A DNA stretch of 64,000 nucleotides. Origin: Spongospora subterranea f. sp. subterranea. Taxonomy: Eukaryota > Endomyxa: Phytomyxea > Phytomyxea > Plasmodiophorida. Below, piece by piece: positions 36,894-49,465 of this stretch. Every line of letters begins with the position of its first letter. Position 1 is the first letter of the stretch. The stretch spans positions 1-64,000 of the forward strand of contig JAUGWO010000271.1 in assembly GCA_049724395.1 (NCBI GenBank), given 5' to 3'. The notes below the pieces were generated by a model that saw only the letters and a program-made list of their open reading frames with translations, did no database searches and was not told the DNA's origin. The translations under genes were made by a program, and so were the position numbers.

Positions 36894-38083
36894 TTATTTG
36901 TTTGATTTCATTCCCTTGTTTGTTGAGTCAGGGAGGGTCAAACCCTGGGATGACCGAGAATCATATTGACAGATTTCAGATTCCTTTCTGTCTGCTCCAG
37001 GACAGTAATCGAGACTGAACTTGGTGTAGGGTACTGATTCTCCCCATCTCCGAACAAATTCCTCAACACTTCCAGCACAATGACGATGTAAACAAATGTT
37101 GATAGGACGGCATCTTCTGATGAAACAGATCAAACGCGGATTAGGCGGTCTCAATGATCTCTTCGCAATCACGAACTGATCATACTCTTTGAGAATTTTG
37201 GAAAGGGCTTGGATGAGTTCTCGGGTTGATACGTTGCGAAGACCAAGTCTTGCTGGAATATCGAATGGTTGCTCGTCCGATCCGCAACCAAAGGACTTCA
37301 ATCCCCGACATTTCCGCCTGCCGAATTCAGAATGTGTGAAATCAGGGCCCCATTTTCGAATCCACTCATTTGTATCTTGGCCACAGTGATGAACAAAGCA
37401 CTCAAAGATGGGTCTCGGACACTTGTGATAATATGATCGGAGACGTTGTTGAGCCATGGGGCCACTTGATGGGTATTTCTCATAGAATTCACAACAGAAT
37501 TTGAGTTTTTCTTCTGCGGATTTCGACGTTGACGCAGCAGCCATAAGAGCTTTGAGATCCAATAAACTGGAGTTTTTGCCTCTGAAAGCACAAATGTTCA
37601 TCAGTGTTTGAAAAAAAAGGCGAATGAATACCTGTCAGGGTTTCTGACGATTTTTTTCGTCCTGTAATAACCGCAGGTGTTATGATTTGACCCACGACCG
37701 GGGCAGGATCTCAATCCAAATTGACTGTGCGGGAAACGGGTTCCCCAACGTGTCTCGAACAGGTCCATGTCTTTGCCGCAACATTTCACCAGACATTGAA
37801 GGACGGGGATACAGGTGTACTTTAGACAATAAATCACCTTATCACTAATATTGCGGAGCGATCTTCTGCAAGAGATCAGTTTCAAAACAAAATCCGACAT
37901 TAGGACCAGTTTTTCCAGGGTGCTGTTTGCTTTGGCAATTGGCCTAGTATCAGGAACATCGATGTTGTTTTGTTCGACTTCAACCTTTTCCCGCCCCGAC
38001 TTTCCCGGCAACAGTAGTTCCACTATGTGTTTCGTCATGGCGACTTTGTCGTGAAACTCGACTTGTTCTGGATTCGTCTCCAT
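36894..38083 (-). CDS. Protein with three copies of an unrecognised Cys/His module
   Basis: Two exons, 38083-37632 and 37581-36894, joined over a 50-bp GT-AG intron, give about 379 residues. A module of about 50 residues occurs three times at 100-130-residue spacing. Its common pattern is C-x-P-[IV]-x3-C-[FL]-x-[HKR]-x-C-[CGA]-G-x5-[FW]-x-[RK]-WG-x3-[PT]-[HY]-[ST]-x-FG/FS-x3-C-[PR]-G. Examples are CIPVLQCLVKCCGKD, PRPIFECFVHHCGQD and CRPINICLHRHCAGS; the WG and CPG/CRG ends follow. The conserved Cys/His suggest metal binding. Helical linkers separate the modules. I know no family with this pattern. Nuclear roles are possible but unproven. The start at 38083 is the first ATG; an upstream exon cannot be excluded. 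Confidence 0.65.
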
Positions 38084-38099
38084 TCCCTAAGCAGACGAT

Positions 38100-38280
38100 A
38101 CCGTTTGTGATCATCAAACCCCAGAGAGAGCGGGGAACCAGAGTTCTAACCAGAAACAAACAGAGACTATCATAGTCTTTGACCTCATCCAGGTTCCAGT
38201 TTAAGAGCGGATAGAGCATTTTCACTGCCAACACGAACTTGGCATTACGAAACTGAACCTTTCTGCGAGGCTGCTCCCCA
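38100..38280 (-). CDS. Possible exon upstream of the Cys/His-module gene
   Basis: The minus frame reads FVLAVKMLYPLLNWNLDEV and LCLFLVRTLVPRSLWGLM, a helical, protein-like segment ending next to the ATG of the gene at 38083. It could be an upstream exon of that gene, or of the acidic repeated exons at 38.4-39.0 kb. The join is not determined. Confidence 0.3.
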
Positions 38281-38399
38281 AATCCCTCCTAGTACGCCAT
38301 AAGCAGATATTGGTGATCACGATTCTCGACAATCGCTTACTGGCACGAAATTTTGTTCAACGTCAACAGGCTGGGCTTTCGAATTGATCGTATTTTCAA

Positions 38400-39030
38400 T
38401 GCGGCAATCGAAAGTTTCGCCCTCTACGCTTTCAATTGACTGTTGACCATCCATACTGATACGGGATGCATCACGGTTCGAACTCGTGCTCGGGTTCCAA
38501 TCCTAGCACGAACTTAGCGAACCGAAACACAAGTTGGACTTGAACTGAACGGCTAGATTTTTGGAAGAACTGTCACCAAACTGGTGGGCGTATTCGGGCA
38601 CGAGGTTCTCGAGAATGTCTTTTGACGGCAACATTTCCGAATCAATTGGAATTCGATTTGGATCGACAAGGCAATCGAGGTTCTCGCCCTCTTGGATCAA
38701 CTGTTGAGAATCGATACTGATATGGGACGGGTCAAATTTCGAACCGGGGCTCGAGTGCCATTCCTAAAAAAACAATTAACAAGCCGAATATCTATATGAA
38801 GATGAGCTGAACGACTATATTCATCCAAGAACTGTCACCAAACAGGTCAGCACGATTGATATTGGTACCCTCAAACGCCAACAGGGAATCGCTTTGCTGC
38901 CATTTTGACTCCCATATCGAATCTTCGAATAGAAAGTGTAAATCTTGGGTCCCGTCATGGGGCATTGCCAACCCCTGCGACGGCGGGATGGCGTCCTGCA
39001 AGGACCAATGATTCTCAGAGTTTAGGCAAT
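38400..39030 (-). CDS. Putative exons with a repeated acidic segment
   Basis: Three minus-strand frames show related content. One (38999-38830) runs QDLHFLFEDSIWES to DLFGDSSW. The next (38763-38560) starts EWHSSPGSKFDPSHISIDSQ and ends HQFGDSSSKN. The last (38500-38350) starts DWNPSTSSNRDASRISMDGQ. GT and AG sites next to FGDSS and before the EWH/DWN starts would give introns of 50-70 bp. Exon-intron units thus seem to have been duplicated in tandem. The acidic, Ser/Asp-rich sequence looks like a disordered activation-type region. It probably belongs with the Cys/His-module protein downstream, but the join is unproven. Confidence 0.35.
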
Positions 39031-40660
39031 TATTTGAGGCGACATTCCGTCATCAATACCGAGAAACTTGAGGAGGCGATTGTTGTGGCGGCATTAGCCT
39101 GACCTGACCCAAGCGATTCGCCCAAACCATGACCAGGTTCGGTTGTCACAGATCGAGTCGGTCTGATCGCCACAAGCAGCAATCCGAGCAAGTTGAGGGT
39201 GCGCATTGGAGGAATTGATGGCGCAACAGTAAGCGCGGTTGGGCAAGTGCCAAGGATGATTTCAGAGTCAAGAAGAACGGTTGTGGGTTTCGTACACCGA
39301 TTCTCCTCTCCCATATGTGCAACTTTCCTGTTGTGATTCAATTCTGAGTTTGATAGGTCCGTTGTTCTACCACATACTGCAAAACAATTTGGCTGCTTAT
39401 TGAAGCCAACGTCTCAGGAAAGAGAGAAGCTCGACCTGCCATGTTTGGTTCAATCTGTTGATGAGATCAAATAATGGAAGGTAGTCATCACGAAACAACT
39501 TGATTCGTTTAAGAACGCCCTTCGACCTTCCTATCTCGGCAACGAAAAGATTCCATGTGGGTCTAGACGATAACACGTCATTGCTATGATTTCGCTGTAC
39601 AATTCAATAATTGACGCTGCTGTCAAGTGGATTCCGACTACCGGAATACATTGTCACCATAAGCGGAAGCAGAATCGAACGTGTTGAGTTTGTCGCCGTT
39701 GGCTGAGCCTTTACGACTGGCTTCCAATGGCAGATTTGGCAGGTCTATCGGGTCGATTTTGAGAAGAATAACTCGTAGTGTTGATTTGATTTGGGTCCAG
39801 CACAAGAATATTTCATATTTCAATCAACGTGTTGATAGAGAATCGTCTGTCACAATACACTTCCGCGATCTATGGCGCCAGAGCAACACTAAAAGTGTGT
39901 CTGGGCGTTGATTGATGGAATCGCCAATACATCTGTAGACCCGGTCCTATATGTTCTGGCCAAGTTCTACGCCAAAATCTGCAACGTTCAGTCTACAATG
40001 GGCATCCTGGTAAACATTGTTGACCTACCAAAGAATAACAACTCCTGATGTCCTGTTTGGCAGTGTTTGACCCCATTGACGGCAGGCGCCACGATATCAC
40101 CATTATCTGTCCTTGAGTGGAATAGTGGACATGGCTCGGGTTCTTGCATTTGGTGAGTACGAACATTTTCCTGAAGACATTGGAGTATTATGTCCAGAGA
40201 TATAGTCACAATGTGCTTGACTTCTTGATAATACGAGTCCTCGTTCGATAACACACAGGGTGCTAACGATGTATTCTTTCACCAATGGAGTGTTATTGGG
40301 GAGATTGTGGGCAGCATCGCAATTTCGGCCGGCTGTATTACGACTGGCTTTTGAAGCAATATATTGCTGGAATGGGCGAGAGCACGAACGGTAAAGCCGA
40401 GATGAAAATGCTTTGGCACAGTTTCTAGAAGTAGCTCGAATGCTGTTCTTCGTCCCAACTAGCTCGTCCTGGTCGGGTGCTATTCCCTAAACCAGTAGGG
40501 AGAATGCCCAACAGGATTCAAATTGATCCTAGAGTATCTGCACACGCATTTCCTTTCCCGACTTTGCCGTTCGTGTTCTCGCCCATTCTGCAAAGAAATT
40601 TGCCCAACATCGATGTCCCGAATATCGTGTTTGCTATTGTGGAAATGTAGACTACCCATT
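39031..40660. other. No confident gene
   Basis: Frames on the minus strand (39030-39341, 39988-40254) and plus strand (39681-39911, 40523-40705) have no recognised domain. Minus-strand 39341-39030 may be an upstream exon of the acidic gene at 38.4-39.0 kb. The remainder looks like intergenic or decayed transposon DNA. Confidence 0.25.
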
Positions 40661-40661
40661 G

Positions 40662-40937
40662 CAGTTCCTATTTCGCCCATATTGCTATACAGGTTCGAAG
40701 AATAAGTGGCTCCTATTTCGCCCATATTGCTATACAGGTTCGAAGAATAAGTGGCTCCTATTTCGCCCATATTGCTGTACAGGTTCGAAGAATAAGTGGC
40801 TCCTAATTCGCCCATATTGCTATACAGGTTCGAAGAATAAGTGGCTCCTATTTCGCCCATATTGCTATACAGGTTCGAAGAATAAGTGGCTCCTATTTCG
40901 CCCATATTGCTATACAGGTTCGAAAAATAAGTGTTTC
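40662..40937. repeat. 45-bp minisatellite, 6 copies
   Basis: The unit runs tatttcgcccatattgctat, acaggttcgaagaataagtg, gctcc, with copies starting near 40669, 40714, 40759, 40804, 40849 and 40894. Copies differ by one or two bases (taattcg in one, ctgtac in another, aaaaat in the last). The length is a multiple of three, so both strands stay open: 15-residue repeats FRPYCYTGSKNKWLL on plus and MGEIGATYSSNLYSN on minus. It lies just upstream of the plus-strand gene starting at 41003. Confidence 0.9.
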
Positions 40938-41002
40938 CGCAGACGCATTTTTATGTTTCATTACTGTCAATGTTTATGGGGTGATTTCGATTCATTTGTT
41001 AA

Positions 41003-43403
41003 ATGATCGGCAATGACCCGTCCCGAGGAAGACGAACTTCGAAACTGGTGCGATTTACCAGAGGAGACGGATTCGCCTACACGAATGATCTCGCCTACGC
41101 CCGAGGATCATCCCCTGTGGTGTCCTATCGGCGGCCTGCGGAACGCCCTGCTCCGTCAGAGAAGCTTGACTCAACCACCGTAATTCAAGGAGTACAAATT
41201 ATTCCAATCGAAAGGACAACTCAGAAAAACAGCAGTGAGTTTACAGTTTATCTATTTTCTCACCAAACTTGGGCTTTTTGTAATCGTACCTTAGCGAAAG
41301 GGCACTCGATTGCCGAATATATTGCACGTTTCCGAGAAGCTCCGCCAACCCGACCCTCAGAAAGAATCTTGAACTCTTCCCGGTCAAAGCATGGGTTTTG
41401 GTGGCAAGAATCACCTGCCGCGTCTAATAAAGAAAATGTAGGTAGGAACATAGATGTATGGCTAGTAATAAAATGTCTGTACTCATTGTTTCCCAGGAAC
41501 GATGGCTTTCCCTTCTGAAAACCATTCGCCCGTTAGGACTGAAACAGTAACTGAATCCAATGAAGATCAAAATAAGGTTAGGTTCATACCTGCAATAAAA
41601 TTTTTGTCACCGTTCGATGCAATTTTGTTCAGCTAATCCACGAATATTTTGAGCCGGTCAAAGTTGCTCACACTGAAAAGAGGGGTCCAAAAAACAGTCC
41701 TAAGAAGGTCCCTAACAACCATCTAGTTACCTCCACCTGCATCCCACTTCCTTCGCCATCTAAAGGCTCGACCATGGCTGTCAACCACTTTGAAAATGAA
41801 TGCCAATTGAAAAGTTTGTCTTCTCCAACGTCTCCTTCACCGCAAAGCTATCCCAACCGTCCGTACCGAGGCGTCAACACAATGTCTACTAGGTATTCCC
41901 ACTCAACAAAACCCAGTTCGGCGTCCCCCAAGCGTTCCCCCGTAAAAGTCACAAAAAATATGCGAAATTCGGGTTGCAATAAGGACGCTGCACATAGTCT
42001 AGAACGCTCCTTTGGCACAGACCTTTTCGTGGAATTTCAGTACATTTCCCAGCCAACTTTTGTTAAAGAAACAGACTCCGTTCATCATCAAGAACAAGTT
42101 TTGCAAGAATTGACAACTGCATGCAAGGTTGTTAATGAACCTTCTTCGCCCGGTTTAGGAAATTATGTGTCCACGAATGGTGGCCCCTTGGAGGAAACCA
42201 TCACACGCTATGAATCAAATTTTCCTCCAGAGTGCCTAACGTCGTCAAGATCAAAAACCTTGTCCCCTATTTTTTTCGAGACTAGTCCTCCCGAATTGTC
42301 AATTGATGCTGATTGGGCAAGTCACAGGTTACGCCAACTAGCGAAACAATGTGCTGACGACGAAGTTGAGGGAGATGAAGTGGAGGATCTACTAGAAAAG
42401 TGGAGGCAGAACAATCCCATCATTGACGAAGTCCCAACACACTTTGATTGCCTCGGCGCCGTTGACGCCCTACTGTCGCTCGATTTCACAAACAGTGATC
42501 TGACCGCGGAGACATTACCACAACCGCCCAATCCACTCACTAGTTCAGCATTTGCGCCTGCAGTGCAAATTGAGACCACCAGTTCTACATCAACGTCGTC
42601 AGTCCAAACGGAAACTGTTGTGTTCTGCAAACATGTCCAAACCACAGAGAAATGGAAAGATGTAGAAGTAACCAATCTAGCTGCTATAGCATGTGAGATA
42701 TCACCAGAATATGATTCTGATTCATTTTTTGAACATGATGTGGATCATGCACGCAACGCTTCTGTGATCAAATCCCCTTCAAAGGTTGAACAGGCGCACG
42801 AATCTAATCAGGATGATCAAAGCACATCAGTGGAGAAGGTATTCGCACATGAACAGTAATGATTTAAAAAACAGATTGAACAGATTTTTTCAGACTGTGG
42901 GTGAATTCCCGGAAGACTCTGCTCCAGCAAAGGTTGCCCTCAGTGATGTCTTTACAAAACCTATTATCGGTGATAGTACTCAGTCTATGGCTGAGCTAGT
43001 TGCATATGACTGCATAGATTGCACCAGTAACGCTTCTCAAGAAATGCGTACAGATGTGCCAAAGTATCAGCCGGAAGACCAAGTTGAGGACGCGCATGAA
43101 CAATATAAAGACGACCAAGTTGAAGACGCGCATGAACAACATAGCGACAGCGATAAAAGCCAAAGCCAACCCGCGGTTCCTGATGTTAATCGACGCAACT
43201 TCAGCCGTATTGGGTCAACACAAGACTGTTTACTTCAGTATTTTTCATCTGATCACGATGTATTGTCTGAAGAAGAATTTCGACGGGTACTCGATGAGTT
43301 AAAGATTGAAGAGATATCTGGGGATGAAGTTTTAGTCACCTTGATGAATCTAGCCACTTCTCTTTGCGAGCATATAAAAGAAATTGAGGCCAATAATCAA
43401 TGA
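41003..43403 (+). CDS. Putative cilium/basal-body protein, five exons
   Basis: Exons 41003-41234, 41295-41441, 41497-41576, 41633-42838 and 42894-43403 join in frame to 724 residues; all four introns are GT-AG, 55-60 bp. The N-terminal 140 residues include GHSIAEYIARFREAPPTRPS followed by FWW. This resembles a short motif (arm of F-R-x-[GA]-P-P-T-x3-R and a later FWW/FWWL) that I recall from PROSER3-like basal-body proteins. The remainder is long, Ser/Pro-rich and acidic, mostly disordered, with a direct DQVEDAHEQ repeat near 43078-43130. The last 70 residues are helical (EEEFRRVLDELKIEEIS). The function is inferred only from the motif. The gene converges with the MAP3K gene; the stop codons are 12 bp apart. 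Confidence 0.6.
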
Positions 43404-43414
43404 GTTCAAACAAA

Positions 43415-46400
43415 CTATTTTTTATTGTCGCCATAAAAATCCTTAACCAGGTTTACAGCCAGATCCTGGACAAGTACAGCACCTTCCTCTTTGGCAAGTT
43501 GACGTAAAATACGCTCCAGGCCTTGTTTCGAGCCCATTTGGCTGTAGACCTCTCTGCCTTTTGAAGCCGGTTTTTTTCCAGTTGTAATTGCTGTCCGACC
43601 AGAATCTGTCAATATTCCAACTACCATGATTTACGAAAACTACATACTCTCAACTGGTGTATATCGCTCAAACAAGAGCCTCACCATCATTAGCAACGGT
43701 TTCTGGATAATCGGTTTGCTGGTGTCTAACCGGTGAACTATTTGGGAAAGAAACATTCCTGACTATTACGAAATAGTAAGTCTTGACCGTCGCTTTTGCA
43801 TGGTTGTTTACCTGGCCAAGTGCCTTATTTACGGCTGGACTTAATGCAATAATTTTCGATAATGATCGTAAAATGTTGCCGATCACGTTATGGTCTGAAT
43901 CAATAAACAGCTAAACAAAGGTTAGAAAGAACCGTTTCCTGTTGTGTACATAATACCTGAACGAGCTTGTGAATGTTATGATTCTGCTTTAAAACCAACT
44001 CAACTCGTCTACCTTCCTCAGCTAGCCAGGTGGCAATGGAATCGATCGCCTGACATCACACATCAAGGTAAAATACGTGAAATTGTTTTCCTTTAATCAC
44101 CTGCATTTGCCAATAGGGTTGTGTTAAAAGGGTTAAATAAAATTGAATACCTAAAATGTGGTTAGAATAGCACTGAAAATGCCACAGAAAGTACCAGCGT
44201 ATTTTTTCAACTCCTGCCTAACCCTGGCACTTGTATGAGCGAATTTACATATCATCGGCAATGCAAATTGTTTGAGATGAGAATCGCCAATGATGTTTCT
44301 TTGTAGAAGAGGAATTATACCACAAACTGCCATCTAAGACGCGTCAAATTCATTGTTGATCATTTCAATGTCACACACCTGTTCTTGACGTGTAGCTTTG
44401 ATTCTGAATAAATAATACATTGCTGGAAGTATTTGGTTGGTATAGCTGACCACAGGGCTGTGAAGTAGCTGGATAAGTTTGGGAATAGCGCCGCATGCTT
44501 CAAGTTCATCATCTCTGACTTGAACCTAAATAAATATTACGATAAAAACATTTCACCGTAAACAAATGGACCTCCATGGTCATATGCCTGATGATCTTAA
44601 GGATGACAACAACAGCAGATTCTGTCACAACGTCAAGCAATTTAAGCATCGTTTCTAAGACATTCCGTTTCGCTAAATATCCTTTAACAACACCATCACC
44701 ACGCTCTCCAAAGATTAGAACCACTGAAAGCAGGGTACGATAATGGGTGGACATACATATAGCCCTTTAGCGACATACCATGAAGTATCCTTTGCCCGAG
44801 CTCAGTATCGATGTCCAATAGCGGCGAACAGCTCATTATTTTGAATAAAGTTCTAAACAAAGGCCGAAGTAGCCCAGCTTTACAAAATAACCTGAAAAAA
44901 GTCAAATAAATATATCATATATGAAACGTTTACCTGCAAAAATCATTCTTTGGATTTGTCGGGGTATCGAATACCATTTGTATACAATCAATCCCCGTTA
45001 CAACAAGGTTTAATTGCTCTGAAGACACATGTTTCTCATGCACTACAGCAACATCATCACTTTCAGGATGTAAAGTCACTAAAGATACCAGAGAATGAAG
45101 GCCTCCGCAGGCAATGAATATTTGTCGAGTGAGATTCGGGACAGCGGTATTCTGAAGTTATATGAGGATTAACAAATTGGAGATTCAACAAAGCTACCCA
45201 TACGTTATCATCACGAGAGCTCTTAGGAGAAGTGCAAAACATGCGAACGTAGAGCGACGCTTGGATTCGAAGGTTGATAGGTACCTAAGTCAAAACTGAA
45301 AAAGTCTTCGTAGCCAACATTCATGAATATATACTCTTTTGTCGATCAACTGCACGATTATTGGAATTATCCCAACCAGACATAAAGACTGTTGCACGCG
45401 CGGGCTTTGTTCCATTATTTGCTGAACAAGTTGCAGCAGATCATGTAAAAGAGTGACCCGATCGGAACCAGAGGGGTATTTTCCGGTGATAACCTAAAAC
45501 CTTTAGAGGAGAGAGCTACATTTGCAACTTGACAGTTTTACCTCCGCCACATCGATGATTTCAAGGAGAGGGATGACTCCTTGTGAAACTACGAGCGAAT
45601 CAATTTGATTGGGATTTTTTTTGAATATTGACCTCAGTGACTCGATTGTGATGAGAATCGGGGCTACCTGTTAACATGCATAGTTCACTTCAACTTACGA
45701 ATTGAAAATATTTTGCTGAACTTTACTTGAGCAGTTTTTGCGTTGACGGCTGAAATCAAGTTTTGCAAAAGATTATGGACTTCTTCTGCAAGCTTCGCGT
45801 CTTGATCGCCGATTAAATCGACTTCATCAAACCCAGCAAATGCGTCATGTGTATCTTCAGCATTAACATCCCAGATCCCTAAGTGGAATATTCAGCGAAA
45901 TCACAGAAGCATGCCCACCACTTTACGATTGCGGTGCCTTTCAACAATGTCGAAATCGATTTCTATTTCATCTTGATCATCGGACGCGTCTGGATTGCTC
46001 TCTCTGCGGTTTGGAATGAAATCTTCATCGTCGTCGGTTTCAACCCATCCATCAAGGACTTGAGCTCCACTGACGCCGATGGTGACATCGGCTCCTGGAA
46101 AAATGTTGGTATAAAATAGATAGGCACGTCTTTGTTGCAGACCTGTAGAAGACATATCGCTGAACCCATCATCAGCGTCGTCGGGAGCTGAGCTTGCCAC
46201 ATTTGTAAATGCCTAAACGGATATCAACGTGCGAGCAACTCTATCCGCAAAATGTGACACCTGCTTTGCAATCATCCTCTGAGCCATTTGAGGAGGAATA
46301 AAGCCAGAGGTAATTCTGATAGTCTGGACAGCTTCTGCTTCTTCATTGGCAAGTTCTAACTAGTGAGTTAGAGACGATGTTAATATAAAAAAACAATAGC

Positions 46401-47830
46401 GTTGCCTGCGTCCCAATCTTCTGCAGCCTCTTCGTCTGATGCCTCACTTTGAGACGCATGACCCTGAACAGATGCCTGTAGAGTAGAACAGTGCAATGAG
46501 CGCGAACACACTTTAGAGGCACATATGATACCTTCAATGAGTCGATAGGCTCATTTTGGGCTAATTGCTTTCGCAGATCACCTTGAAACATACGAATAGT
46601 TTGCTGAACCACCTCATCATATTCAATAGGCTCAATGTGAGAATTATGTTGCGACTCATTCACAAAATCAGAATGTTGCGGGCTTCTAAAGCAACGTTTA
46701 ACGCCTTCAACTATTGACCGATTTTCGTTACCGAAGCCATGGATGTTTCAATAAATCGTCGGCTTTGCTTCGCATATTAGGATCCTTCTGGAAGCACAAA
46801 AGAAGAAAATCTTCTAAAGCAGGAGAGGTTCCTGAATAATGATAAACAAAAAACAACAAGAACATTTTCATCTGATTCTGCAGGTCTGACCAGCAGGGAG
46901 AGGTGGATGTTCGTCCTGGACGATTCGGAACAGAGCTGGCATTGGCTGCAGGTCAAAATACGGCGGAGATCCTGTCAGTAACTCAATAATTGTGCAGCCA
47001 ACAGACCTAAGCTTAAAATCGATACATTGTCAGAAATGCTATTCGGTTATTGCATACCAGATGTCGCATGATGTGCTCTGTGAACCAGACATCTCAATAA
47101 TCTCTGGGGCCATCCAGTACGGCTATGTCACAAATTTGATTTTCATGGAATAGCAGAAGATATTGTGTTCTACAGTACCGTTCCAACAACAGAGTCCGAC
47201 TTTTGAGAATCGTTGATCTTGGTAGCAACACCGAAGTCAGCCAGCTTGATTAGGCCTTCTTTAGTCGCTAAAATGTTGGCACCTTTGATGTCCCTATTCC
47301 GTAATGAATAAATCACCACTTGTCGAACACAGAGTGTCAGACCTGTGTATGACCCCTTGAGCGTGAAGGAAATCAAGCCCCTTCAATACTTGGGAAATGT
47401 AAATTGCTACTAGCGTCTCTGGAAAGCCACCGCCGAACTTTTTAACTAAACTGGCGAGCGAACCGTTCTCAACATATTCGATGACAATATTGAGAGCCGA
47501 TTCAGTTTTGATTGTGTCGATATACTTGACAATATTAGGATGCTTCAATTTTCGAAGAAGCTGGATCTCCATCTGATCATATTCAGACGGGTGCATTAGA
47601 AAGGCAAACCGTAATTCAAATCACCTCAATGGCGACCATTTCGTCTTTGGGTATGTTGTCCAGTTTGACTGTCTTGATGGCGACAGTCACCCCTGTTTGC
47701 ATATGTAATCCTCGAAAAACCGATCCAAACGCCCCCTTTCCGATACATTCGCCCAGATGCTACGAAATACATTTATCCGAACTGGTTCTTAGCAAACATA
47801 AAACGCAACAAAAGAATGTATTTTCATAAC
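43415..47830 (-). CDS. MAP3K-epsilon / Cdc7-Cdc15-like kinase with armadillo-like repeats
   Basis: The kinase domain is at the N-terminus (47760-46750): Gly loop [17 protein letters not shown] lysine (TVAIKTVKL), the E-helix and [29 protein letters not shown] (split by an intron), LADFGVATK, then [21 protein letters not shown] text near 46990, and [10 protein letters not shown]. This is the signature of the MAP3K-epsilon/SepH/Cdc7/Cdc15 group. An acidic middle (46200-45900) and a long alpha-helical region (45700-43430), with blocks such as [17 protein letters not shown] and [14 protein letters not shown], fit armadillo/HEAT repeats. These kinases drive mitotic exit, septation or cytokinesis. 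Many introns of 45-80 bp are present. The first exon upstream of the Gly loop is not fixed. The last exon, 43627-43415, is an open frame ending DFYGDNKK. Confidence 0.85.
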
Positions 47831-48099
47831 TTTTGCAGCGAGTCGAGGTGTGAAAAACGGTGATTTGTTAACTGATTACGTATGGCCCCATGTAAGTATC
47901 GATAGAGACGTCATTATCTGATTTTACAGGCGCTGAGCCAGCGCTGACCATCTAGTTCAGCAGACCCAATAAGGAAATTATAGTTTGAAGAAAATAAATC
48001 GCACTGCAGATATCATCGACTTTATAGCTGATAAGTGTCATGCGGTGCGCAGAAGTCAGTTAGGGAGGTTACCACCACCAAGGTCGCGACACATGATCG
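47831..48099. promoter_or_regulatory. Flank between the MAP3K gene and the satellite
   Basis: About 270 bp without coding signs, containing the presumed 5' UTR and promoter of the minus-strand MAP3K gene. No clear TATA box or other motif stands out. The satellite begins directly behind it. Confidence 0.3.
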
Positions 48100-49465
48100 A
48101 CCACCCTGGGGAGTGACCCGCTAATCAGAGAGCATGAGCCACAGGGACAGAGGTACTGCAACATGTGGGGCGATTACAGCTACGATGTCTTACATTACAC
48201 ATTATCACATCACATTATCGACCACCCTGTGGAGTGACCCGCTAATCAGAGAGCATGAGCCACAGGGACAGAGGTACTGCAACATGTGGGGCGATTACAG
48301 CTACGATGTCTTACATTACACATTATCACATCACATTATCGACCACCCTGTGGAGTGACCCGCTAATCAGAGAGCATGAGCCACAGGGACAGTGGTACTG
48401 CAACGTGTGGGGCGATTACAGCTACGATGTCTTACATTACACATTATCACATCACATTATCGACCACCCTGTGGAGTGACCCGCTAATCAGAGAGCATGA
48501 GCCACAGGGACAGTGGTACTGCAACGTGTGGGGCGATTACAGCTACGATGTCTTACATTACACATCATCACATCACATTATCGACCACCCTGTGGAGTGA
48601 CCCGCTAATCAGAGAGCATGAGCCACATGGACAGTGGTACTGCAACGTGTGGGGCGATTACAGCTACGATGTCTTACATTACACATCATCACATCACATT
48701 ATCGACCACCCTGTGGAGTGACCCGCTAATCAGAGAGCATGAGCCACAGGGACAGTGGTACTGCAACGTGTGGGGCGATTACAGCTACGATGTCTTACAT
48801 TACACATCATCACATCACATTATCGACCACCCTGTGGAGTGACCCGCTAATCAGAGAGCATGAGCCACATGGACAGTGGTACTGCAACGTGTGGGGCGAT
48901 TACAGCTACGATGTCTTACATTACACATCATCACATCACATTATCGACCACCCTGTGGAGTGACCCGCTAATCAGAGAGCATGAGCCACAGGGACAGTGG
49001 TACTGCAACGTGTGGGGCGATTACAGCTACGATGTCTTACATTACACATCATCACATCACATTATCGACCACCCTGTGGAGTGACCCGCTAATCAGAGAG
49101 CATGAGCCACATGGACAGAGGTACTGCAACGTGTGGGGCGATTACAGCTACGATGTCTTACATTACACATCATCACATCACATTATCGACCACCCTGTGG
49201 AGTGACCCGCTAATCAGAGAGCATGAGCCACAGGGACAGTGGTACTGCAACGTGTGGGGCGATTACAGCTACGATGTCTTACATTACACATCATCACATC
49301 ACATTATCGACCACCCTGTGGAGTGACCCGCTAATCAGAGAGCATGAGCCACAGGGACAGTGGTACTGCAACGTGTGGGGCGATTACAGCTACGATGTCT
49401 CACATTACACATTATCACATCACATTATCGACCACCCTGTGGAGTGACCCGCTAATCAGAGAGAA
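48100..49465. repeat. 121-bp satellite array, about 11 copies
   Basis: A unit beginning gaccaccctgtggagtgacc and ending cacattatc repeats every 121 bp for about 11.3 copies, nearly identical. Variants are ordered. The first two copies have agagg and aacatg, later ones agtgg and aacgtg. Copies five to nine alternate catgg and caggg, suggesting a two-unit (242-bp) exchange block. As 121 is not a multiple of three, the same 74-residue frame (MSHRDSGTAT...) restarts in each copy in a new frame and stops at the same place. This frame is a by-product and not evidence for a protein. Array ends are abrupt at both sides. Confidence 0.95.

Noticed and set aside
38460-38510. Possible tRNA, because of a ggttcgaactcg stretch
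   Set aside because: No acceptor or D-arm can be folded around it, and it lies in the repeated acidic exon where ggtcaaatttcgaaccgggg-like text recurs.
45883-46119. Plus-strand 78-residue frame at 45.9 kb
   Set aside because: Antisense shadow of the acidic exon of the MAP3K gene.
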